Origin: Ceratodon purpureus
Taxonomy: Eukaryota > Streptophyta > Bryopsida > Pseudoditrichales > Ditrichaceae
Assembly (NCBI GenBank): GCA_014871385.1
Contig: CM026423.1
Coordinates: 12,207,952-12,271,951, forward strand
Length of the DNA stretch: 64,000 nucleotides
Direction: 5' to 3'
Part shown: piece after piece, positions 43,571-53,352 of the stretch
Layout: the number at the start of each line of letters is the position of its first letter
How positions within the stretch are numbered: position 1 is the first letter of the stretch
Translations under genes and position numbers: made by a program
Notes under the pieces: generated by a model
Database searches by the model: none
The model's input: the letters and a program-made list of their open reading frames with translations, nothing else
What the model was told of the DNA's origin: nothing

Positions 43571-44173
43571 TCACGGCTCTTCAGCTCCATCTTGCGGCAA
43601 GGCGCGAAAATTAATAAACGGCGCCAACAGCAACATCCCGGGGAAGAAGAGAAAGACGAGCAAGAACTGGAAGTACGTCTCTGCAAACGTCCGCTTGTAC
43701 CACCGCAACCGAAGATAATTGTAAACCACAAGCGGAATCACCAGGAAATACAACACCACCCACACGCCCGTCGCGATATAAATGTTAACCCAAGCCTCCG
43801 GCGAAAATCTCATCAGCACCTCCTCCTCGTCAATAATCAGGGCATGCGCCGGCCCCGCTGCATCAAGAAACACCCCCGCCGCAGCGAACAGTCCAGCTTC
43901 AACTCCCTTCAATGGCAGCCTGCTCAAGAATCCCTCACTCTCCTCCTGCGCCAAGGCAACCTCCGATTCACCATCCTCCACGACCTCAACATTCAACCTA
44001 CCAACGCGAGCGACAACCTCCCGACGCGAGCATGTTACAGTCTTCAGAGGAAGAACTCCGCCGCGGATGAGCTGCGATGAGATCAGTGAATTCCTAACAA
44101 CGGCGCTGTTGCGTCTAAATTGTAAACCACTGGCAGCAGCTCCAGCGAGGTGAAGCTGCGACAGCGTCGCCAT
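43571..44173 (-). CDS. NDHL: Chloroplast NDH complex subunit L (NDHL/CRR23)
   Basis: Minus strand, ATG at 44173, 200 aa, intronless. The frame is open to 44278, but the added residues look like leader. Residues 1-~60 are Ala/Arg/Ser-rich (transit peptide), and AAGPAHA near 105-111 may mark further processing. TM1 is at ~130-152 (NIYIATGVWVVLYFLVIPLVV), a conserved basic link YNYLRLRWYKRTFAETY follows, and TM2 is at ~168-188, ending LAPFINFRALPQDG. This pattern is diagnostic of NdhL, the membrane subunit of subcomplex A of the NDH-1-like complex that carries cyclic electron flow from ferredoxin to plastoquinone in thylakoids. A GGCGAT repeat overlaps the start region. Confidence 0.93.
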   Translation of the reverse strand: MATLSQLHLAGAAASGLQFRRNSAVVRNSLISSQLIRGGVLPLKTVTCSRREVVARVGRLNVEVVEDGESEVALAQEESEGFLSRLPLKGVEAGLFAAAGVFLDAAGPAHALIIDEEEVLMRFSPEAWVNIYIATGVWVVLYFLVIPLVVYNYLRLRWYKRTFAETYFQFLLVFLFFPGMLLLAPFINFRALPQDGAEEP

Positions 44174-44768
44174 GGCGATGGCGATGGCAACGGCTGGGGT
44201 TTGGTGTTCTGACCTCTGATCTGCTATGGCGACTGCATTCTCATGAGCTCTTCGGAGTCGGATAAGGAAGACAAACACCCAAATCCGTCACCAAACCTAA
44301 ACCAGAAAATATCTATAAACTTCATAGATTTACAAACTCAAATGTACAAAAATACTAGATAATGTCTGATATGGGTGCAGTGGTGGTTTAGGGTGATCGT
44401 CTCCGGAAGGGGAGTGCGAGAGATGGCCACAGAGTGGTGCGCTCGTCTGCCCCTCTCATTTGTGTCTGCTTTTGCGGTGTCTGTGTTTTGTTCTCGTTAC
44501 CTGTTGTTGCTAGCCTTTAAAATGGCGATGGCTGGGGTTTGATTGAGTGCCTTGGTGATATCATCTTGAGCTGCGAGGGATTGAGGGAGTTTGGATAAGG
44601 GAGGTCGGCGTCCTATACCGTCACAGAACTTAAAGCCGCCGTATCTATAGATGTAGGAGACTCTGTTGACTGAAATTTATGAATTCAGTAATTCTGTTTG
44701 TTTTGGGGATGGTGACGGAGTTGAGGTGTGAAGGGAGTAGGAGCTTGCAATAACTTGAAAAACATACC
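44174..44768. other. NDHL promoter/leader region
   Basis: It contains a diverged echo of the NDHL start region (ATGGCGATGGCTGGGGTTTG at 44522, compared with GGCGATGGCAACGGCTGGGG at about 44179), suggesting a local duplication. No separate gene is recognised. Confidence 0.45.
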
Positions 44769-44975
44769 ATAACACCATAGCAGGTTTGCCGCCTGGCGAA
44801 CGAATATTTTTATTTTCTATTGAAAAAATAACATTCGCCACTTCAAAACTAAATTCTCAGTTTTTTATTTTTAGCATAAATTTAGGAAAAATTACTTTAA
44901 ATGGCTTAGAAATAAAAAATATAATTGCAAAAATTAATTTATTATATATATTTTTTAAAAAATCATAATTTTCTA
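44769..44975 (+). repeat. Dispersed repeat, ACCATAGCAGGTTTG family, copy B
   Basis: It starts AACACCATAGCAGGTTTGCC and ends near CATAATTTTCTAA, matching copy A (14165-14395, opposite strand). AT-rich and non-coding. Confidence 0.55.
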
Positions 44976-45179
44976 ATAAAATAAATTATTACTTTTAGAA
45001 TTATTTTTGGACAAAATTGCTATGGTAGTACAATATAACATGAAACATTTATGTGTAGTTAATAAATTATCAAACTTCAAGAATTGATTTTGACTTTTAA
45101 TGATGTTCAAGTAGAGTTGACTAAAATTTTAATTTTTAAGGAATAAGACCAAAAATACCTTTGATATCATGTATGATTA

Positions 45180-46257
45180 ACCCCTAAAGCATTTGGCCAT
45201 AAAATCCCAAATTCTGCCTCAAATCTGCCCTGTTTTAGTTCAAGATAGAATTATGAAAATTTAAACGTAATTAGAAGAATCTAACCGTAGGATCTAGTAC
45301 CTAACTTGTACATGTATGTGTACACAAAATTTTAGACTATAACTCCTCACCGTTTGGAAGATCATAAGGTTTGAACTTGAGTGAAAAGTTTTTTTTGGTC
45401 CTGCCCGGCAAGGACAGCCACACTTCGGAGAGTATAACAGCCAATTTTATGAGATCTTGTGGTTGGAGGCTCTTCAGTTTTGGATTCTAAAGTGAGTTGG
45501 GAGTATGCTCAAAAAAAATTGAAGACAATACAACACACAGAAGCATTGGAAAACCACATTTCTAGTGACGGGAGTCAAATGAAATGCATATACACTGGCT
45601 CTTTTTCCACACTACAAATGCCTAAGAAGATCATCTATTTTTTGAAATCCGAACGGTGTATACGTGCATTTGTATGGAAAAGAAATTCTGGAGGAAAAAA
45701 ATCTAAAAAATAAACAAATCCGAAATAGATATGAATTTTATAGTGGTTTAGGAGGAGATAATGGTGAAGGAAAAATGGGTAATGAAGGTGACCCAATCAC
45801 TGTAGATCTGTTTGACAGTTTTTATGAAACTTGGAACTTTGACTGAATATATCTCAAGATCCGTACGGTTAAAATTAATAAAATTTGGTAAGCAGACTAA
45901 TTTGATGGCTTTGAACAAGATCCTATGGTTGGATTTTTCAAAATCAAGTTTTAAAAAAAATTGCGAAACGATTTCAGAAAGGATCATTTGGAAGTCACTG
46001 TAGATTGTCATAGATTTGGTACACCACTTGCATCGGCCACAAACCTGCCCGAGCTGCCTGAATTGAATTTTGATCTTTAAACACGATTTATTTCTTAACT
46101 ACGGGCCCGATGAAAGTGAAATTTGGTCTTGTTAGAAAGATATGACAATTTCCCATGTTGTGCCAAAGTTAGAGCCACATCCGGTAAAATTTGACTCATA
46201 GGGAGCCTGACCGGACTCTAAATCATACCAAAACTGTTGAGTTGATGCTTTAGGGGT
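45180..46257. mobile_element. 1.08-kb non-coding TIR element, copy 2
   Basis: Termini ACCCCTAAAGCAT and ATGCTTTAGGGGT are flanked by TA (45178-45179, 46258-46259). It is collinear with 7024-8107. No coding frame is shared between the copies at a length suggesting a gene. A Tc1/mariner-type non-autonomous element. Confidence 0.8.
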
Positions 46258-47654
46258 TAAAATGTATTCTATATCATTTTGGCTCTTTAGTCTTTGAATA
46301 CAATAAAGAATTCATGTCATACTAAGCTTAAAGACTTCAAAAATTTCAATAATAGCATTTGATTAAATTTTATTTTTTTCATGTATTGACTCGTGGTTTT
46401 TATTTTTCTTAAATTGAAGATTATCACTACTATCATATATCAAAGTATAAAATATGTTCACTATTATATTTTAAAATTAATAAAATGTGATCAAATAATA
46501 ATATGGATCCATTTATCTTACAAGTACTTCTTATCACATGTATATATATTTTGCAAAAATAAGACAAATTAGTATTATTGATTATATATTTAAAACATCT
46601 TCCTAGACCGCTACTAGCATCACAAGTGAATAACAAATGCTTTGAAAACACTCACAAGCTACAAATTAATTCAACAATTGAACAAATGCTAGATCAATAG
46701 ACCATGAGCCATTGTGATCCATAAAAATAAAATAAAAATGTTTGACACTTGAATGCATAAGAATGATGATAATCTTCGCACAAGCAACTCGTGAAACAAG
46801 ATACTTCTACAGCTGCAAGCCTATGGACATATGTAGTGCAAATTAATTAATTTTGTTGCAACACCACCAGTACAAGGTTAGTACTATTACACTTCAACCC
46901 ACTTGACACTACAAAGCTTTTCCATAAAATTCAACAGGGTCATTGGCCCATTACCCAGTCAATTACTCTCTAACTGTAATTAATTACTTTACAGCAATAA
47001 TTTTATGCTATGCTATTTGAATGCTTGAATGTGTGCTATTTTGCCAGTGAAGATTGTCAAGTGTACTCGCAGGAATACTATGACAGTGGTAGTAAAAGGG
47101 TAGTACAGGCTCATAGTTCAAAATTATTGTTTCAAGGAGCTATGTTGTATGAAACAAAAATTAAAAATCAAGGATAATTTATTTGAATCATCTCCATTCA
47201 AATGAGCTCAATTGCCCAATATTTGAAACATTGTTGCTTCCAAAGTTGTGTTGATTTGGACGGTCAAAAATATGAGTAAAAATTGAAGTTCATTCCTAAG
47301 TATATCTAAAGGGGCCACACATAGGACTTACAACTTATTCTCTTTGGATAAAATGGCAAATTGAAAATACAGTAATGGTAATCACTGTTCACATTCCAGA
47401 TGTTGAGTTGTTTGAAGTAAGTACCGTCGATTATAATTCAACTTTTACATAAGTTTTTTCTTTATGTTTATATTTAAACTATTTTTCTTTTGTTTAAGTA
47501 CTACTTTTACTTTATTATTTCAAAATAATATATATATATATATATATAATAATTTAAAATACAATAATTTTTATTTTGATTACATGAATATAGAGTGATG
47601 TATAATTTTTTTTTATTGTAACACTTTATAATATTTTGTTTCTTCTCTAAATTT
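46258..47654. other. AT-rich spacer upstream of the PAH ORF
   Basis: Possible 5' exon of the PAH gene at about 47300-47418: an open stretch reading ...LWIKWQIENTVMVITVHIP... ends at a good donor (TTTGAA|GTAAGTACC). An AT dinucleotide repeat lies at 47529-47549 and a T-rich tract before the ATG at 47655 could serve as an intron 3' end. The joining is not certain. Confidence 0.35.
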
Positions 47655-48251
47655 ATGAAGATGACTACATCTACAAATAATTCCACTTACCTTCCAATAC
47701 ATCCAGTGCCACAACTTATGATGGACAATATGTCTATAAGGCAATATTCAAAAAACATCAAGAAAATATTTAAAAATGAAAAAAATGTATACAAAAGGTT
47801 TGAAGAAGTTGTACTAAAAGATTATAACGAGCAAAAAACTAATATTTTTGGTGTAATTAAATGCATAAACGACTTATTCAAAGAACATCAAGACCTTATT
47901 ATTGGCTTCAATGTATTCCTTCCAGAAGGCTATAAAATTCTTTTACAAGATTGTAACGGCTTTGCTAATGTAATAGAAGTTGAAGATAAGTTTGAAATCC
48001 GATTTCAAAAAAATAAACATATATATAATAAATTTCTTAAGGCAATCTATATGTATAGAAAAAACAACATGTCCCTCCATGATTTATGCCATCGAGTAGG
48101 AACGATATTATATGAAAATGATGATCTATGGGAAGATTTTATGAATTTTTTTGTTAGTAGAGAATATGCCATCAAGCTGCAAGAGATAAAATGTATAGTT
48201 TATGTAATATCTCCTGATGGATCAACAAGTATTGGATGTAAAATTATTTGA
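47655..48251 (+). CDS. SIN3-like protein with two paired amphipathic helix (PAH) domains
   Basis: 198 aa. Residues ~43-95 match a PAH domain (VYKRFEEVVLKDY, then GVIKCINDLFKEHQDLIIGF and NVFLPEGYKI). Residues ~121-167 form a second, weaker one (IYNKFLKAIYMYRKNN, then LYENDDLWEDFMNFF). PAH domains in SIN3 co-repressors bind short helices of transcription factors and bring histone deacetylase. Full SIN3 proteins exceed 1000 aa and carry an HDAC-interacting region that is absent here, so this is a truncated paralog, a captured fragment, or a small stand-alone adaptor. It is very AT-rich, unlike the other genes. An element related to the foldback starts about 30 bp after the stop. An upstream exon is possible (47300-47418). 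Confidence 0.65.
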   Translation: MKMTTSTNNSTYLPIHPVPQLMMDNMSIRQYSKNIKKIFKNEKNVYKRFEEVVLKDYNEQKTNIFGVIKCINDLFKEHQDLIIGFNVFLPEGYKILLQDCNGFANVIEVEDKFEIRFQKNKHIYNKFLKAIYMYRKNNMSLHDLCHRVGTILYENDDLWEDFMNFFVSREYAIKLQEIKCIVYVISPDGSTSIGCKII

Positions 48252-48282
48252 ATTAAAATACAGAATATTTAGACAATTTGTT

Positions 48283-48779
48283 CAATTGGCATGAATTTTT
48301 TTATCATAAAGAGCATGTTGTTTCAAAAAAATTATGGTAAATGGACAATTTCTCAACCACGGGTTTCAATGAAATGGTTTCCCTCATTGTTTCCTACAAC
48401 TACACATTTTGGTAAATTGTTTATATCTTTTTTGGTATTAATCTTTTGGCCTTGAAATTTTTATTATATGTTATCAACATAAAGGGGATTTTGTTCCAAG
48501 AATTTCTTTCCCCCAAAAAAAGAATCAATCTTTGGAAGGCTGTCAAAGTTGGCAGCAGTGAAAACATGTTCTTGGTGGTAGATTTTGAATAATTTTTTTT
48601 TGGTAAATCTTTTGGCCTTGGAAACTGACATACATGTAACTAACTTAAAGACGATTCTTTGGTAAAACTTTCGTGGTAAAATACCAATATCCGAGCTCTC
48701 GGGGAACTTTCAAAGTTGGCAGTACTGAAATTTTTCTCACTGCAAATCCAACAACGACATTTTGATGGGTACCCCACTG
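48283..48779 (+). mobile_element. Half copy of the foldback family (loop plus right arm)
   Basis: It aligns with 1026-1519 (loop and right arm) at moderate divergence, and ends in CCCCACTG followed by TA (48780-48781). No left arm is present; the PAH ORF sits where it would be. Either a truncated relic or the end of a longer linear relative. Confidence 0.7.
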
Positions 48780-49176
48780 TACAACGTAAATTGAATAGGT
48801 TGAGCCAGTTATTGTTGACCAATATTTGCCTAGCGTTTCTGCAGATCAGTTTCAGCAGATGACCAATTTATATATTGGTGTAGGCTCTGGAGTAGCGGTG
48901 CAGCAGGAGAACTACTTCATGGAAGAATGAACAGATGAATGATATTAACGTCCACGAAATTGCAAAACTAGAATGAAACTGTTCAAGAAGTGAGTAGCCT
49001 CAGAAGATCACTGTTTCGATCTTAGGAGCTGTGCTTGCTCAACTGTTGTTAGCAGCCTTAAGTGGGCGTTGATAGAATTCATATGTTCATTCTGCCATTC
49101 AAAACTGCCACTCCAGGCTTTGGTTATTGGAGGTTGATCTCATACGGCAACCGGTGGACTTGATGCACGGATCAGC
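48780..49176. other. Spacer between foldback relic and Copia-2
   Basis: Nothing recognisable. Confidence 0.5.
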
Positions 49177-49422
49177 TGTAGAAATTCACTCGTGTCTCAA
49201 TATATTCAAGTACTTTCCCTGAGTTAAATGCAGGGTTATATAGGGACTGTAATTGTAACAGTCTAAATGTGTGAGTGATTGTTACGTCTGTTACATGCCC
49301 GTAACTGACTACCTCCACTAATCCACTATCTAAACTAATTGTACTACTGTAACCTAAACTAAAACTCATTACTTCTAACTAACGCCAGGTGTGTACACCA
49401 TGACTGGACTTATGGTCCAACA
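49177..49422 (-). repeat. Copia-2 3' LTR
   Basis: In element orientation it starts TGTTGGACCATAAGTCCAG and ends TTTCTACA. It is preceded by a purine tract (GCGAGGGGG), which supports this boundary. It is 25 bp longer than the matching part of the other LTR. Confidence 0.8.
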
Positions 49423-49517
49423 CCCCCTCGCACACCTGAGTGCACCTTGCAAACTTCGCACATCAGTTCGAGTCTGTTTTGTAAGTGTCATGTATCAGAA
49501 GTTGACATCGTGAAAGC

Positions 49518-50159
49518 ATGAGCAGACCTAGGCGCCCGGTTCAGTCTTGGGTGAGAGAAAGAGCGGAATGCACATCGTTGTGGGAAGCGTTTCTTCACTT
49601 CCTTCTTTCATTGTTTGTTCTACTCAGGAAGGTGAGAGACTTCTTATCTTCAGAAGTGTCTAACAAGGAGATAGAGAATTCCCAGGATGCTTTTGCTAAG
49701 CTGACTTTGGAGGAGCAGGTTCCCGAGGAGGGAGAAGATATACCACCACAGTTGACAGAGACCAGAGTCACCCCCTCGTACACTGCAGGTTCTTCCTCAT
49801 CGTTGCCGAATGCAAATGTGCGGGATCGCTTATGGAGGGGGCTGAATTCGCCACTGACAATCGCACAGCTCGACAGGTTGCGTGGTCTTAGCCTCCCTTG
49901 GAGAGACTATATGGACACCACCTTAGAGTGGACAGCGCTTGAGTTCACGAAAATGGATACCCCCGGATACATAGCGTACATAGACCGTCATCAGCGGTTC
50001 ATGGGTTTGAGAATGAGGTACCGTACATTGAGTGAGCGCTTTCAGATGGAACTAGATCACTTCAGAATAGTTCTTGAGGAGCCTTTGGTTTCTCATCAAG
50101 AAGGTGAAATGGATCCGGAGACAACATACTATGCAGACTTAGCTGCAGAATTTTCCTAG
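49518..50159 (+). CDS. 213-aa ORF antisense to Copia-2 pol, unknown function
   Basis: ATG at 49518, open to 50159, on the strand opposite to Copia-2 gag-pol and lying between pol and the 3' LTR. It has an N-terminal basic then hydrophobic stretch (AFLHFLLSLFVLLRKV), an acidic middle (EEQVPEEGEDI), and a helical C-terminal half with Trp, Tyr and Arg (DYMDTTLEWTALEF, QRFMGLRMRYRTLSERFQ). I recognise no family. It is intact although the surrounding pol is broken. Its position is the same as that of the antisense gene in Copia-1, but I see no sequence similarity between the two. Confidence 0.5.
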   Translation: MSRPRRPVQSWVRERAECTSLWEAFLHFLLSLFVLLRKVRDFLSSEVSNKEIENSQDAFAKLTLEEQVPEEGEDIPPQLTETRVTPSYTAGSSSSLPNANVRDRLWRGLNSPLTIAQLDRLRGLSLPWRDYMDTTLEWTALEFTKMDTPGYIAYIDRHQRFMGLRMRYRTLSERFQMELDHFRIVLEEPLVSHQEGEMDPETTYYADLAAEFS

Positions 50160-50354
50160 GATTATGTATTTACTAAACTATTTAATATGAGTATTTTAAT
50201 CTACTTAAATCTTGTTATCTTGAGTATCTGTCATGTGTAACATATTCCGCACTTCAAGAAACCGTACCTTGCTAAGGGGTTTGGTGAGGCCGTCAGCTGC
50301 CTGTTCCAGGGAGCGTACAAACTCTACGCGGATTCTTCCCTTCTTCACGTAGTC

Positions 50355-51854
50355 TCATATAAGGTGACAATATCGCTCTATATGCTTGGTACGAGCATGC
50401 ATAATCGCTCTATATTCCTGACAATATCGCTCTATATTCCTGGCCATTTTAATCGCTGACTGATTATCACACCAAATGGTCGTTGGGCCTTCTACTTTTA
50501 TGCTCATGTCTTCAAATAGGCTTCGCAACCACTGAGCTTCCCGACCAGCTTCGGCCAGTGCACGGTACTCTGCTTCGGCAGATGATTGGGCAACTTCCGT
50601 TTGAAGCTTGTTCCTCCACGATATGGGACCAGAGCCCATGGAGAAAAGAAAACCAGAGGTTGATTTGCGCTCTTCTACATCTCCAGCGAAGTCACTATCA
50701 GAAAATCCACTGACCACGAAATCTCCCCCTTGCTGATAGTGAATAGCGACAGAAGCATGAGCTTTGAGGTAGCGGAACACATGGAGAACCGCATCTAAGT
50801 GGGGCTTCTGAGGCGCTGTCATGAAACGGGAGAGAAGACCCACTGCGAAGGCAATGTCTGGTCGGGTGTTCTGCAAATGCAGGAGTTTACCCACACAGAC
50901 CCGGAAGGAGGTGGGATCAACAAGAGGGGCTCCCATATCAGAAGAAAGGCGGGTGCCGGGGTCCATCGGGAGAGAAGCACCAACGCAGTCACCAAGTCCT
51001 AGGTCGGAGAGACACTTCAGGATATATCGATGGTGGGACATGAGAATCCCACCACGAGGGGCCAGGAGGAATTGGACTCCCAGGTATAAACTGAGATTGC
51101 CAAGAACAGTCATATCAAATGTAGAGCACAAAATCTGACGTAACCAATGGATTTTAGTGCGGTGACTACCGGTGATCATGACATCGTCCACGTATATGAC
51201 GAGGAGCACAATGAGGTCCCCTTCTTGCAGAACATACAGTCTGGTGTTGTAGGTGGCGGCAGTGAGGCCGACCTCATGCAAAAAGGAATCAATTCGCTCA
51301 TTCCACGCTTGGGGAGACTGCCGAAGCCCATACAAACAACGGTGAAGCCTGTATACTTGGGTTTCGTGGCCTGTTTTGACGAAGCCCGGAGGTTGTGTAA
51401 GGTACACTTCCTCATGCAAAATGCCGTTGAGAAACGCGGATTTAACATTAAGATGAGTAATCTCCCAGTTACGTGAAGCAGCCATTGCAACCAATGTGCG
51501 CATGGTTGTCCATTTTACAACTGGAGAGAACGTTTCTTGATAGTCAAGGCCTTCGATTTGTTCATCGCCGCGGGCAACCAGATGTGCCTTGTAGGTAGGA
51601 GTGCCGTCACTGCCGGACTTGAGCTTATACACCCATTTGGCGTGAATGGGCCTGGAACCGATCGGGAGATCAACCAAGGTCCAAGTGTTATTTTGCTCTA
51701 TTGATGCTAATTCCGTTTCCATTGCGCGAATCCATTCGGGATGGTTGGCAGCTTGGCGATAGGTTTGGGATTCCTCAATATGTTGAACTGCAGCTATAAT
51801 GTCCTCATGAAAAGTTACCGAGGCGGCATAGTCTTGAAGCCAGGTGGAGGGCAT
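50355..51854 (-). pseudogene. Copia-2 pol, reverse transcriptase and RNase H part
   Basis: An open 499-codon stretch with RT motifs (LNVKSAFLNGILHEEVYL, VIYVDDVMITG) and RNase H motifs (DSDFAGDVEERKSTSG, SSAEAEYRALAEAGREAQW, WCDNQSAIKMARN). The end is distorted by a small tandem duplication (ATCGCTCTATATTCCTG twice, about 50404-50442), which alters the C terminus. A TAG lies upstream near 51886, separating it from the integrase part. Confidence 0.9.
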
Positions 51855-52519
51855 GCGCTCGCGAGAGGAGCGACGCAGGGCATCAGTCTACATGAAGGGA
51901 GAATCGGGTTGGCAGAGGGGCGGAGAGGTGGCAAGCCGTGGGCGGCGAGAATAGAGGCGAAGGACTGGAGAGCCTGGTTCAGATGGTGGGTCCTGACCGT
52001 CGGAGAAAGAGTGGTCAAGAACAGGCGGAGCAGGGGGGGATATGTCAGCATGAGGATGATCAGTGCCCTTGGTGGGAACAGCTGGGGCAGGATCTACGTA
52101 AGCACTGTTGGTCCTCTGCGGTAATGGGTTACGGGACGCAGGACCTCACTAAGCCAGAGATGCGTCAAACTTGACGTAAATCCACACTATTCTGAATTAG
52201 TGTGGAAAAAAATATCCAATTAAAGTGGCGCGCGTCAAGCGTTTTAATGTGAAAAAGTCACCAATAACGTCACTGCGTCAAAGAGGATATGGGTGAAACG
52301 CGAATAGAATTTATACATTCAAAATAACGGCATTACGTTAAATTAAACGGGCACGTTCCTGTTGGACAGTAATTTTTTCACCTACTTTTTTACCTCAAGG
52401 AACTTTAGATAAGACTAAATATAGTAAGTCTCCACGTCAGCACGTTTCTTATAACAGGGAGGACGTTTATCTTAACAGGGGCTACGTTAAAATGTGTTAA
52501 AAAAAACGTAACACATTGA

Positions 52520-52990
52520 CTGACGTGGAATGAGTGCGCTGACGTGGAATGCTTGAAGAGTCAATGGCTGACGTGGAATGCTTGAAGAGTCAATGGCTGA
52601 CGTGGAAGGTAGTTTTGACTATGGTTGACCATAGTAGTATCCAGAGCAGCGCGTTTCTTATAACATTGAGGCGTTATAGGTAACATGCGCCACGTCCAAG
52701 TGTGTTAAAAAAAACGTACCGAGAAGACTGACGTGGAATGACTATGCTGACGTGGAATGCATTGTAGGGTGATAGGCTGACGTAGAAGGTTTAGGGTTTG
52801 ACCGGTCAAGCAATGTTTGAGAGCTCTGAGGGGGCTGTCAATATTGAGGCGCACGTTTCTTGTGACAGAGAGTGCGTTAAGATGTGTTACAAAAAACGTA
52901 TGAACATATCTGACGTGGAATGCGTGCGCAGACGTGGAACGTGTGCGTGAAGGAATTTGGTGACGTGGAATGTAAGATTTGACCTGCAAT
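52520..52990. repeat. CACTA subterminal repeats
   Basis: TGACGTGGAATG occurs repeatedly, including a near-perfect tandem of GCTGACGTGGAATGCTTGAA at 52538-52600. Related copies recur near the other end (about 54280-54330). Confidence 0.8.
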
Positions 52991-53125
52991 ATTTTATTTG
53001 GGAGTCTAGGAGGCTGTCAACAGTGACGCATGCGTTTCTTGGGTCAGAAAGTGCGTTTCTTGTAACGGGAAGTGCGTTTCTTGTAACATAAAGTGCGTTC
53101 AAATGTATTACAAAAAATGAAGGCA

Positions 53126-53352
53126 GCTAGGGTTGGCGGCTAGGGTTTGGCGGCTAGGGTTTGACGGCTAGGGTTTGGCGGCTAGGTTTTTGAGGGGGTT
53201 TTGGAGTGAGGATTGACTCTTTTTTTCTCTATCTGGGTGTTTCAGCTGGAGCTAGGAGTGTGTGTGTGAGAGTATGGAGCAAGGAGTGTGTGTGTGAGAG
53301 TATGGAGCAAGGAGTGTGTGTGAGTATGAAGCTAGGAGTGTGTGTGTGACTG
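53126..53352. repeat. Tandem GGCTAGGGTTT and GGAGTGTGTGTGTGAG arrays inside CACTA
   Basis: About five units of GGCGGCTAGGGTTTG (53126-53188), each containing a telobox-like CTAGGGTTT, are followed by three units of AGGAGTGTGTGTGTGAGAG (about 53255-53352). Possibly the promoter or leader remnant of a deleted CACTA gene. Confidence 0.65.

Noticed and set aside
43592-44153. 162- and 123-codon plus-strand frames
   Set aside because: Antisense shadows of NDHL, which has clear family motifs on the minus strand.
50821-52174. Several plus-strand frames across the Copia-2 RT region
   Set aside because: Shadows of the minus-strand pol; the antisense ORF at 49518-50159 is kept because it lies outside pol.
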